Notes under the pieces: model-generated
Told to the model about the DNA's origin: nothing
Database searches by the model: none
What the model saw: the letters and a program-made list of their open reading frames with translations, nothing else
Shown here: piece after piece, positions 25,737-33,716 of the stretch
Layout: each line of letters begins with the position of its first letter
Position numbering within the stretch: position 1 is the first letter of the stretch
Program-made: the position numbers and the translations under genes
Assembly: GCA_963771705.1 (NCBI GenBank)
Contig: CAVYUP010000002.1
Span: forward strand, 62,001-126,000
Direction: 5' to 3'
DNA: 64,000 nucleotides
From: DATFVA01 sp963771705
GTDB taxonomy: Bacteria; Bacteroidota; Ignavibacteria; Ignavibacteriales; Ignavibacteriaceae

Positions 25737-26486
25737 ATGAAATCTATGTATATAATATTAAGCTTCATTATCGCGTTTTCAGCCGTAAGTGCGCTGCAGG
25801 CTCAGAGTCTCCGCAGCCTCAATAACAGCGGCGTGGAAAAGTATAAAGACAAAAAGTTCGCCGATGCTGAGGTCAATTTTAAAAAGGGACTCGATGAAGC
25901 ACCTGAGAATTTTATTACCAACTTCAACCTGGGGGATGCATATTATCAGCAGCAGAGATATGATGAAGCGTTAAATTCCTATAAAGCTGCTCTCTCTCAG
26001 GCAAAAAGCAGAGAGGAAAAGGCTAAGGTATACCATAATATCGGCAACTCGCTGCTGAAATCGAAAAAGATTAAGGAAAGTATAGAAGCGTACAAAAATT
26101 CCCTGAAGCTTAATCCAGATGATGAGGAAACAAAGTATAATCTCTCTTATGCTCTTGATTTACTGAAAAATCAAAAGAACCAGCAGAAACAGAACCAGGA
26201 TAAAAACCAGCAGAATAAAGATCAGAACAAAGATCAAAAGCAAAATAAAGATCAGCAGCAGAATAAGGATCAGCAGAAAAAAGATCAGCAGAATAAACAG
26301 AATCAGCAGGATCAGAAAAACCAGGAAGCTAAACAGGATGCAACTCAGCAGAAACAGCAGGAGAATAAAATAACTAAAAAAGAGGCTGAAAGGATTCTGC
26401 AGGCTTTGAAAAATAACGAGAAAGCTATCCAGAAGAAATTGAGGAAACAGAAAGGTACCCCTATCAAAACTGATAAGGATTGGTAA
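25737..26486 (+). CDS. batC: Aerotolerance protein BatC, TPR with Gln/Lys-rich tail
   Basis: 249 residues. The ATG at 25737 with AGAAGG upstream is preferred over a TTG at 25719. After a signal peptide (to LQAQ) come about three TPRs (NFITNFNLGDAYYQQQRYDEALNSY, KVYHNIGNSLLKSKKIKESIEAY). Residues from about 145 to 205 are a Gln/Asn/Lys/Asp tract with repeats such as NKDQ and QQNK, likely extended and charged. The C-terminus is Lys-rich. The tract is a repetitive DNA region at about 26165-26370. Confidence 0.85.
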   Translation: MKSMYIILSFIIAFSAVSALQAQSLRSLNNSGVEKYKDKKFADAEVNFKKGLDEAPENFITNFNLGDAYYQQQRYDEALNSYKAALSQAKSREEKAKVYHNIGNSLLKSKKIKESIEAYKNSLKLNPDDEETKYNLSYALDLLKNQKNQQKQNQDKNQQNKDQNKDQKQNKDQQQNKDQQKKDQQNKQNQQDQKNQEAKQDATQQKQQENKITKKEAERILQALKNNEKAIQKKLRKQKGTPIKTDKDW

Positions 26487-26497
26487 TTCCGGGTGAA

Positions 26498-28336
26498 ATG
26501 AAAAAGTATTTATCATACATACTATTAATTATTCTTCTTATCCCCGCGGCAGTCGTTGCTCAGTCATTTTCCGCTTCGGTGGATAATACAACAGTAGAAT
26601 TAAATAACCGTTTTCAGGTTACTTTCAAATTCGAAGGGACCGATATAAATAGTCTCAGCGGATTTAATGCTCCCGATTTTGCGGGTTTTATGGTGTTGAG
26701 CGGACCAAACCAGTCAACCAGTATGCAGATCATTAATGGTTCTGTTTCAGCATCCGTTTCTTATTCATATTATCTCCAGCCGAAGAATTTGGGAAAGTAT
26801 ACAATAGGGAGCGCTGTAATAAAATATAAAGGTACTCCTTATAAAACCGATCCTCTCACTATTCAGGTTGAAAAAGGCTCGCCTGCTCAGGCGGCACAGC
26901 AGAACGGTAATCAGAATTCATCAGGTGCCGGCAATGAGGAAATTGCAAAGAACGTGTTTGTAAGGGCATCTGCCGATAAGGCTAAAGCTTATATGGGCGA
27001 ACAGGTTACTGTTACTTATAAGCTGTATACAAGATTGAGTATTGCTTCCCAGATGTCGATAAGCAAGCTTCCCCAATACCCCGGCTTCTGGGCAGAAGAG
27101 ATGGAAACTCCTAATAATATCTCATTTACTACCGAAACATATCAGGGTAAGAGATACAGAGTGGGTGTGCTTAAAAAGGTAGCGCTTTTCCCCACGCAGA
27201 CCGGAGAGCTTAATGTTACTCCTTTTGAGCTTGATGTGCCTGTCCAGATTCAGAAAAGAAGAAAAAGCAACGATGTTTTTGATGATTTCTTTAATGATCC
27301 TTTCTTCGGGTTAGGACAGACGGTTAACTTCACGGCAAAATCGAACTCGCTTAAAATAAATGTTCAGTCCCTTCCATCTGCAGATGTTCCGGATTCATTT
27401 AACGGTGCAGTGGGTGAATTCTCAATTGATTCTCAGGTAGATAAAAGAACAACGAAAACGAATGAACCGGTAACTATGAAGCTTACAATAAGCGGAACAG
27501 GGAATATCAGCCTTCTCGATATGCCTAAAGTAAGCCTGCCGGCAGGATTTGAACAGTATGAACCGAAGGTTAATGAGCAGGTGAACAGGAACGGAAGAAT
27601 ATCCGGGAAGAAAACCGCCGAGTATCTCATAGTGCCGCGTGATGCAGGAAAGAAAGAGATCCCCCCTGTTAAGTTTTCTTATTTCGATCTGAATAAAAAA
27701 TCTTACGTTACTCTTAGTACCCCTGCTTATTCTCTTAATGTTGAACAGGGGACAGCTAATTCTCAGGAATATGCCGGCAAAGAAGATGTGAAGATGCTCG
27801 GAGAGGATATACGCTATATTAAAACTGATACTGAATCACTTCATAGAAAGGGGAGCTTTATCGTCAGCCGGTTCGGCTTCTGGGCTGCTGTGGGATTTCC
27901 GTTTATACTTGCACTGGGACTTGTAGTCTGGAGAAGAAAAGAGGATAAGCTTGCGGGTAATGTACAATTAATGCGGTACCAGCGTGCTCAGAAGGTTGCC
28001 AGAATGAGACTCAAAAAGGCTAAAGTTCTCATGGATGCAGGTGACCATAATGCTTTTTATTCGGAAATATCGTTGGCGCTTTTCGGATATCTTGAAGATA
28101 AATTCCATATCCCTAAATCGGAACTAAGTGTCGACAGGGCTTCTGCGGAACTTCAGAAAAGAGGACTCAGCCCGGATCTGATTGCCGAGTTTGAAAGGGT
28201 TGCTAATAAATGTGAGTTTATTCGGTTTGCGCCTAAGGAAAGCGAGACTGCGGCAGTTGCTGAAATGTATGATGAACTTTCTCATATAATTACTGAAATT
28301 GAAAAATCTTTATCTCTTAAGAAAAATGCTGCATAA
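26498..28336 (+). CDS. batD: Aerotolerance protein BatD
   Basis: 612 residues from ATG 26498 (a TTG at 26480 would overlap batC). Signal peptide to VVAQ, then repeated beta domains (FSASVDNTTVELNNRFQVTF, NVFVRASADKAKAYMGEQVTVTYKLY, FSIDSQVDKRTTKTNEPVTMKLTISG), one membrane helix (WAAVGFPFILALGLVVW) and a helical cytoplasmic tail. This is the standard BatD (oxygen tolerance) architecture. The stop overlaps the batE start region by 11 bp. Confidence 0.9.
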   Translation: MKKYLSYILLIILLIPAAVVAQSFSASVDNTTVELNNRFQVTFKFEGTDINSLSGFNAPDFAGFMVLSGPNQSTSMQIINGSVSASVSYSYYLQPKNLGKYTIGSAVIKYKGTPYKTDPLTIQVEKGSPAQAAQQNGNQNSSGAGNEEIAKNVFVRASADKAKAYMGEQVTVTYKLYTRLSIASQMSISKLPQYPGFWAEEMETPNNISFTTETYQGKRYRVGVLKKVALFPTQTGELNVTPFELDVPVQIQKRRKSNDVFDDFFNDPFFGLGQTVNFTAKSNSLKINVQSLPSADVPDSFNGAVGEFSIDSQVDKRTTKTNEPVTMKLTISGTGNISLLDMPKVSLPAGFEQYEPKVNEQVNRNGRISGKKTAEYLIVPRDAGKKEIPPVKFSYFDLNKKSYVTLSTPAYSLNVEQGTANSQEYAGKEDVKMLGEDIRYIKTDTESLHRKGSFIVSRFGFWAAVGFPFILALGLVVWRRKEDKLAGNVQLMRYQRAQKVARMRLKKAKVLMDAGDHNAFYSEISLALFGYLEDKFHIPKSELSVDRASAELQKRGLSPDLIAEFERVANKCEFIRFAPKESETAAVAEMYDELSHIITEIEKSLSLKKNAA

Positions 28337-29078
28337 AATATCTATTCTGATTCTGCTTCTTGTTCCGGCTGTTCTTACTGCACAGCCTCAAAAATTTATG
28401 GAACAGGGGAATAGCTTTTACCAGAAACAGCAGTATGATAAAGCTGTGCAGGCCTATAGTAAAGTTCTTAATGAAGGTTATGAAAGTTCGGAATTATATT
28501 ATAACCTGGGTAATGCTTATTACCGGAAGGGAAATCTCGGTTACGCCATTCTGAACTATGAACGCGCTCTTAAATTGTCTCCGGGCGACGAAGATACCAG
28601 GCATAACCTTGCTCTTGCGAATTCCAGGACGATTGACAGGATAAATACACTCCCCGACTTTTTTATTTTTCAGTGGTGGGAAAGTTTCCTCGCATTGTTA
28701 ACTTTTTCGGGATGGGTGTACCTCTCCTATATCTTTTATCTACTCCTGATAGGACTTATTATTTTTTATTTCTTTACCCGTCGTGCCGATTACCAGAGAC
28801 TTGCCTTCTTTACGGGTGTTGCTGTCCTGGCCTTATTTGCTGCATCTGTAGCAATATCCGTAATTAAATTTAACCGTGAGTATAATATCAAAAGGGGGGT
28901 TGTAGTACAGCAGTCGGCTACAGCAAAGCTTTCTCCTGATCCTGACAGCAAGGATGCCTTTGTAATTCATGAAGGATTAAAGGTTAAGATCGAGGATAAG
29001 GTTGATAATTACTATAAGGTCAAACTTCAGGATGGCAAACTTGGATGGCTTCCTCAGAATGATTTAAAGATGATATAA
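28326..29078 (+). CDS. batE: Aerotolerance protein BatE, TPR and SH3-like domain
   Basis: 250 residues from ATG 28326 (TTG at 28299 also in frame). Signal peptide to LTAQ, two TPRs (YNLGNAYYRKGNLGYAILNYERAL), two membrane helices around residues 115-180, and a C-terminal bacterial SH3 domain (AKLSPDPDSKDAFVIHEGLKVKIEDKVDNYYKVKLQDGKLGWL). This is the usual last gene of the bat operon. Confidence 0.85.
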   Translation: MLHKISILILLLVPAVLTAQPQKFMEQGNSFYQKQQYDKAVQAYSKVLNEGYESSELYYNLGNAYYRKGNLGYAILNYERALKLSPGDEDTRHNLALANSRTIDRINTLPDFFIFQWWESFLALLTFSGWVYLSYIFYLLLIGLIIFYFFTRRADYQRLAFFTGVAVLALFAASVAISVIKFNREYNIKRGVVVQQSATAKLSPDPDSKDAFVIHEGLKVKIEDKVDNYYKVKLQDGKLGWLPQNDLKMI

Positions 29079-29165
29079 GGCTTTATTTAGTTTTTAATAA
29101 TGCTTTTTGTATTTTGCGTCACGAGATGAGTTGAGCTTAAATCCGGCTCTCCTTAAATTATCCTG

Positions 29166-30299
29166 ATGAAATCAAAAAAATATAATAATACGAAACTTGG
29201 CATCAGTATAGCCAAAAGTGTGGTCAGCTTTCTGCTTATCATCGCTTTCGTTTATTCTCATGTCAGCCTTGCGCTCGAAAAATTACTGGGTTATTATATC
29301 AGCAATTCGTACTTGCTGTTCCTTGCTTTCATTCTCATAAGCGGTATGGCGGCAATTATTCTCTTTTTCCCTGTTAATTATTATAAAGATTATTACCTGG
29401 AGCATAAATACGACCTCTCTAACCAGACCTTTGGTAAATGGATATTTGAAAACTTTAAAGGATTGGTGGTTTCACTCGTTATCGGCATACCTATACTCCT
29501 TGTTTTCTACTTTATCCTGAATAAATTCGGTTCACTCTGGTGGCTCCCCTTTGCAATAGTCCTTTTTATTATATCGGTAGTATTCGCTCGTTTGCTTCCT
29601 GTAATTGTTCTCCCGCTGTTCTATAAAATAACTCCTGTCGATGACGAGGAGCTTAAAGCGCGGATTACCCGTATTGCCGCTGATGCGGGCATTACGGTTG
29701 AAAATGTATTCAGGTTTGATATGAGCAAGAATACCAAAAAGGCAAATGCTGCTTTTACGGGACTTGGAAAATCCAAACGGATCCTGCTTGGTGATACCCT
29801 CCTTGACAATTATTCGGAAGATGAGATTGAGACTGTAATCGCCCACGAACTTGGTCATTATAAAAGACATCATATCATTAAGAATATTATTATCGGTACG
29901 GTTGCAAGCTTCGGTACCCTTTTCCTCATTGCTTACTTTTACAATCTGTCAATTTATTGGTTTGGTTTTTCAAGACTGCAGGAAGTTGCGGCCTTACCCA
30001 TCCTTTCGGTCTGGGCTATGCTTATTGGACTTATTGAAACTCCTCTGACGAATATCTTGTCAAGAAAGTTCGAATATGAAGCGGATGAATATGCTGTGTC
30101 TGTAACAGGTAAACCTTCAGCATTCATCTCAACTCTGAATAAACTTACTGATCAGAATCTTGGTGATAAAAATCCTCATCCATTGATAGAATGGTTTTTT
30201 TACAGCCATCCTTCGATATCCAACAGGGTAAGTGCTATCAGGAAGTACGTTATGCGGTACGGTATCAGGAAAGACAATATTTCTCTCGGGGAGACCTAG
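29166..30299 (+). CDS. M48-family membrane zinc metalloprotease (Ste24/HtpX-like)
   Basis: 377 residues. Several N-terminal membrane helices belong to the Ste24 N-domain (YYKDYYLEHKYDLSNQTFGKW). The catalytic zinc motif is VIAHELGHYKRHH (HExxH), the third ligand Glu sits in KFEYEADEYA, and the FYSHPSISNRVSAI segment is typical near the end. Such proteases cut membrane proteins in quality control. The stop TAG directly abuts the GTG of the next gene, so these are co-transcribed. Confidence 0.9.
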   Translation: MKSKKYNNTKLGISIAKSVVSFLLIIAFVYSHVSLALEKLLGYYISNSYLLFLAFILISGMAAIILFFPVNYYKDYYLEHKYDLSNQTFGKWIFENFKGLVVSLVIGIPILLVFYFILNKFGSLWWLPFAIVLFIISVVFARLLPVIVLPLFYKITPVDDEELKARITRIAADAGITVENVFRFDMSKNTKKANAAFTGLGKSKRILLGDTLLDNYSEDEIETVIAHELGHYKRHHIIKNIIIGTVASFGTLFLIAYFYNLSIYWFGFSRLQEVAALPILSVWAMLIGLIETPLTNILSRKFEYEADEYAVSVTGKPSAFISTLNKLTDQNLGDKNPHPLIEWFFYSHPSISNRVSAIRKYVMRYGIRKDNISLGET

Positions 30300-31004
30300 G
30301 TGTTTTACGTAAAAATAGGCCTCATTATCCTTTATACAACATTTATCTCGGTTATCGCCCTGCTGTCAGGATTGATTGACAGGTCCTTTTTCACTTATAA
30401 ATATGTTTCTAAATTATTCGCCGGCGGAATTTTATTTATAAGCGGCGTTAAGGTTAAGGCGGAAGGATTGGAAAATATCCGCGGTGACGGGCCATTCATA
30501 TTTGTATCAAACCATATCAGCCAGTTCGATATTACTGCGCTTCAGGCTACCATTCCTCTTAAATCTGGATTTGTATTCAAGAAAGAGTTGGCAAAGATTC
30601 CATTATTCGGATGGCAGCTGTTAATGGGTCCCCATATCGTGATAGACAGAAGCAATGGTGAGAAGGCTTTGAAGAGTATCCACAAGGCAAGACAAAAGAT
30701 GAAAATGAAGGCTGTTTCTATGATCCTGTTTCCCGAGGGAACAAGGAGTAAAGATGGAGAACTGCAGAAATTCAAAAGAGGAGCTTTCCATCTTGCAAGC
30801 CAGGTAAGTTATCCAATTATTCCTGTGACCATTCGCGACTCGAATAAACTTCTTCCTAAAGGTTCACTCAAGATAAATAAAGGAACCATAAGGGTTACTT
30901 ACAGCGAACCGGTTATGACAACTAAAGTTGAAACACGTAATGACGAACTTGAACTTATGGGAAAAGTAAGGGATATTATATCCTCTAATTATTATAGCAG
31001 TTGA
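30300..31004 (+). CDS. plsC: 1-acyl-sn-glycerol-3-phosphate acyltransferase
   Basis: 234 residues from GTG directly after the M48 stop. The acyltransferase block I is NHISQFD (HX4D), block II GPHIVIDRSNGEKALKSI and block III FPEGTRSKDGELQKFKRGAFHLA. PlsC adds the second acyl chain to make phosphatidic acid at the inner membrane. One N-terminal hydrophobic helix anchors it. Confidence 0.9.
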   Translation: MFYVKIGLIILYTTFISVIALLSGLIDRSFFTYKYVSKLFAGGILFISGVKVKAEGLENIRGDGPFIFVSNHISQFDITALQATIPLKSGFVFKKELAKIPLFGWQLLMGPHIVIDRSNGEKALKSIHKARQKMKMKAVSMILFPEGTRSKDGELQKFKRGAFHLASQVSYPIIPVTIRDSNKLLPKGSLKINKGTIRVTYSEPVMTTKVETRNDELELMGKVRDIISSNYYSS

Positions 31005-31039
31005 AATAACTGCGCATCCTGTGATTATTGAGAGATAAG

Positions 31040-31801
31040 ATGATAGTCGGAATTATTCCTGCTCGATTTGCTTCGTCAAGACTAATGGGGAAACCGCTGG
31101 CCGATATTGGCGGCAAGCCTATGATTCAGCATACTTATGAAAGTTCCAAAACATCCAAACTTCTGCACGAAGTAATTATTGCAACCGACGATGAAAGAGT
31201 CGCTCAGGTTTCCAGGGATTTTGGAGCGAAGGTATTTATTACTCCCAGGGAGATAACTACAGGGTCAGATCGGATAGCGTATGTCGCAAAGCAACTTCCT
31301 GAAGTGGATATTGTCGTCAATATACAGGGGGATGAACCTTTCATACAGGGAATAATGATTGATCAGGCGATTGAACCCCTTCTTTTCGATCTTTCCGTGA
31401 ATGTCTCAACTCTCGCTAAAAAAATAGAAACTGTAGAAGAATTAAAATCTCCTGCGGTAACAAAAGTTGTGTTCGATTATAACAATTTCGCGCTTTATTT
31501 CTCCAGGTCTCCTATTCCTTATGTTCGCGACGCAAAAACAATGCTCGATCATATCCTCATGGCTGATGTCTATAAACATATCGGCCTCTATGTCTACAGA
31601 AGGAACTACCTCCTTAAATTTACAAGTCTTACTCCTACCGATCTCGAGCAGATAGAAAAACTTGAACAGCTTAGGATGCTCGAAAACGGCTTCAAGATTA
31701 AGGTTGTTGTCACTAACTATGAAAATCTTGCTGTTGATACACCGGATGATCTTAAAAGAGCACGGCTCTATTACTCACGACTTCAAAAAGAGAAAGAATG
31801 A
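31040..31801 (+). CDS. kdsB: CMP-KDO synthetase
   Basis: 253 residues from ATG 31040 (TTG at 31028 is an alternative). The nucleotidyltransferase N-terminus reads IIPARFASSRLMGKPLADIGGKPMIQ; QGDEPFI and the YKHIGLYVYRRNYLLKF segments are KdsB-specific. It activates KDO for lipopolysaccharide core synthesis, supporting a Gram-negative envelope. The stop overlaps the next ATG (ATGA). Confidence 0.95.
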   Translation: MIVGIIPARFASSRLMGKPLADIGGKPMIQHTYESSKTSKLLHEVIIATDDERVAQVSRDFGAKVFITPREITTGSDRIAYVAKQLPEVDIVVNIQGDEPFIQGIMIDQAIEPLLFDLSVNVSTLAKKIETVEELKSPAVTKVVFDYNNFALYFSRSPIPYVRDAKTMLDHILMADVYKHIGLYVYRRNYLLKFTSLTPTDLEQIEKLEQLRMLENGFKIKVVVTNYENLAVDTPDDLKRARLYYSRLQKEKE

Positions 31802-32754
31802 AAGCGCCTAAAAGAATTCAGCTTGCAAATATACCGACTCCGATTCAGGAGATCAAATTTGATAATAAAAAGTTTCTTATGAAACGCGATGACCTGACAG
31901 GTTCAGAGTTATCCGGCAATAAAATCAGAAAGCTTGAATACCTTCTGGCTCAGGCTAAAAAAGAAAAAGCCGAATATATATTTACCTGTGGTGGTGATCA
32001 GTCGAACCATGCAAGGGCTACGGCTATTGCCGCTGCAAAACTGGGGATGAAGACGCGTCTTTTTCTGTGGGGAAAGGATAAGCCTGATCCGGATGGTAAT
32101 CTTTTTCTCAATAAAATTACAGGAGCTGAAATAATCTTTCTGAATAAAAAGAACTATGATTTTGTTAACGAGATCATGCAGGAGGAAAGCCAGATCCTGC
32201 GTGGAAAAGGACATAATGTATATGTGATTCCTGAAGGCGGTTCAACAACTCTGGGGATCTGGGGTTATATCTCATTCGTTGAAGAATTGGCTGATCAGAT
32301 TGCGGCTGCAAAAATAGACGGTATACTTATGGCTGCCGGAACAGGCGGAACTGCAGCGGGAATATTGGCGGGCCTGGCTCAAAATGCCCTCAATATTAAG
32401 GTTTATGCGGTTAACGTTCTGTATCCTGAAGAGATTATCAGGAAAAAGATTCTGCAGCTTGCCAGGGGAGTTGTAATCGATTATAAATTGCCGGAAGAGA
32501 TTGATCCGGATAAGCTGGTAATACTAGACGGGTATTCTGAAGAAGGTTATAAAAAGATAAACCGTAATAAGCTCGGGCTTATCAAAAGATTATTTACTGA
32601 AACGGGAATTCTCCTTGATCCTGTTTATACAGGTAAGGCTTTCTTTGCTTATCACCACAATTTCTTCAGCAAGAGTAAAAAAGCAAATATTATATTTCTT
32701 CACACAGGGGGATTATATGGAGTTTTTGGGAGAAGAAATGAATTCCTTTCCTGA
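31798..32754 (+). CDS. PLP-dependent D-cysteine desulfhydrase/ACC deaminase-like
   Basis: 318 residues of the tryptophan-synthase-beta fold. The PLP lysine is in KRDDLTGSELSGNKIRKLEY. The later GGDQSNHARATA and the phosphate-binding AAGTGGTAAG loop fit the D-cysteine desulfhydrase group, which also includes ACC deaminases. Substrate specificity is not determined by these motifs. It overlaps kdsB by 4 bp. Confidence 0.85.
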   Translation: MKAPKRIQLANIPTPIQEIKFDNKKFLMKRDDLTGSELSGNKIRKLEYLLAQAKKEKAEYIFTCGGDQSNHARATAIAAAKLGMKTRLFLWGKDKPDPDGNLFLNKITGAEIIFLNKKNYDFVNEIMQEESQILRGKGHNVYVIPEGGSTTLGIWGYISFVEELADQIAAAKIDGILMAAGTGGTAAGILAGLAQNALNIKVYAVNVLYPEEIIRKKILQLARGVVIDYKLPEEIDPDKLVILDGYSEEGYKKINRNKLGLIKRLFTETGILLDPVYTGKAFFAYHHNFFSKSKKANIIFLHTGGLYGVFGRRNEFLS

Positions 32755-32823
32755 TCTTACACATTTTAAGTCGCAAGTTCAATTTGGTTTTGCCTTAAAA
32801 ACAAATTAAGATTATTTTTGAAT

Positions 32824-33240
32824 ATGGATTGTATATTTTGTGATATTATTAGTCGTAAGGGGGAAGCCGAAATATTGTATGAGAATGAACTAGTGATGGC
32901 TCTTCTTGATATCCGGCCGGTTAATTATGGACATACCCTTGTTATTCCCAAAAAGCATTTCAGTAATTTCCTGGAACTGCCTGAAGAATATCTGTCGGAA
33001 CTGTCTCGTGTTGCCCAGCTGATGTCGGGAACTATTCAGGAAAGCCTGAATGCTGATGGTTTTAATGTAATAATTAATAACGGGGCAGCAGCGGGTCAGA
33101 CCGTTTACCACTTTCATTTTCACATTATACCGAGATTCAGCAGCGATTTTAACTATAGACCGAACTTCAAGGTTTATGCCGAGGGTTCTATGAAGGAATT
33201 CGCTGAAATAATTCGTAATGCCGTAACAAACAAAGGTTGA
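32824..33240 (+). CDS. HIT-family nucleotide hydrolase
   Basis: 138 residues with a full HIT domain: CIFCDIISRKG at the start (zinc-type CxxC), GHTLVIPKKHF, and the histidine triad HFHFHIIPRF. Such proteins cleave AMP-linked substrates. A box TATTTTTG ends 3 nt before the ATG, raising the possibility of a leaderless or very short-leader message. The B12-binding gene follows after 3 bp. Confidence 0.9.
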   Translation: MDCIFCDIISRKGEAEILYENELVMALLDIRPVNYGHTLVIPKKHFSNFLELPEEYLSELSRVAQLMSGTIQESLNADGFNVIINNGAAAGQTVYHFHFHIIPRFSSDFNYRPNFKVYAEGSMKEFAEIIRNAVTNKG

Positions 33241-33243
33241 AAA

Positions 33244-33654
33244 ATGGATAAAAAAATAAGAGTGCTGGTAGCTAAAGCAGGACTTGACGGACACGACCGC
33301 GGAGCCAAAGTTATTGCCGCAGCACTTCGGGATGCAGGTATGGAAGTAATTTACACCGGACTCAGGCAGACCCCGGAAATGATTGTTGAAGCCGCTGTTC
33401 AGGAGGATGTTGATGTGATAGGCATAAGTATATTATCAGGCGCCCATATGACAATTTTCCCCAGGATTAAGAAACTCATGGAGGAAAAAGGAATTGATGA
33501 TGTGCTTCTTACAGGCGGCGGTATTATTCCTGAAGAGGATATTAAAACGCTTCGTAAAATGGGAGTCGGCCAGCTATTTACTCCCGGTGCCGCTACAACA
33601 GATATAGCAGGCTACATAAAAGAATGGTCTGCTGAACATCCAAGAAGTAATTGA
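33244..33654 (+). CDS. Stand-alone cobalamin-binding protein (methylmalonyl-CoA mutase C-terminal type)
   Basis: 136 residues forming only the B12-binding Rossmann domain. The signature DGHDRG holds the His that ligates cobalt, followed by SILSGAH and LTGGG. This matches the small subunit or C-terminal domain of methylmalonyl-CoA mutase-type enzymes. No catalytic TIM-barrel subunit is encoded in the window. It may serve a mutase encoded elsewhere; a separate role is possible. Confidence 0.85.
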   Translation: MDKKIRVLVAKAGLDGHDRGAKVIAAALRDAGMEVIYTGLRQTPEMIVEAAVQEDVDVIGISILSGAHMTIFPRIKKLMEEKGIDDVLLTGGGIIPEEDIKTLRKMGVGQLFTPGAATTDIAGYIKEWSAEHPRSN

Positions 33655-33716
33655 TTATAATGAGTACATAAATCTAAATCACTTATTCTTGCCACCGTTT
33701 ATTAAGGGAGATGCAA

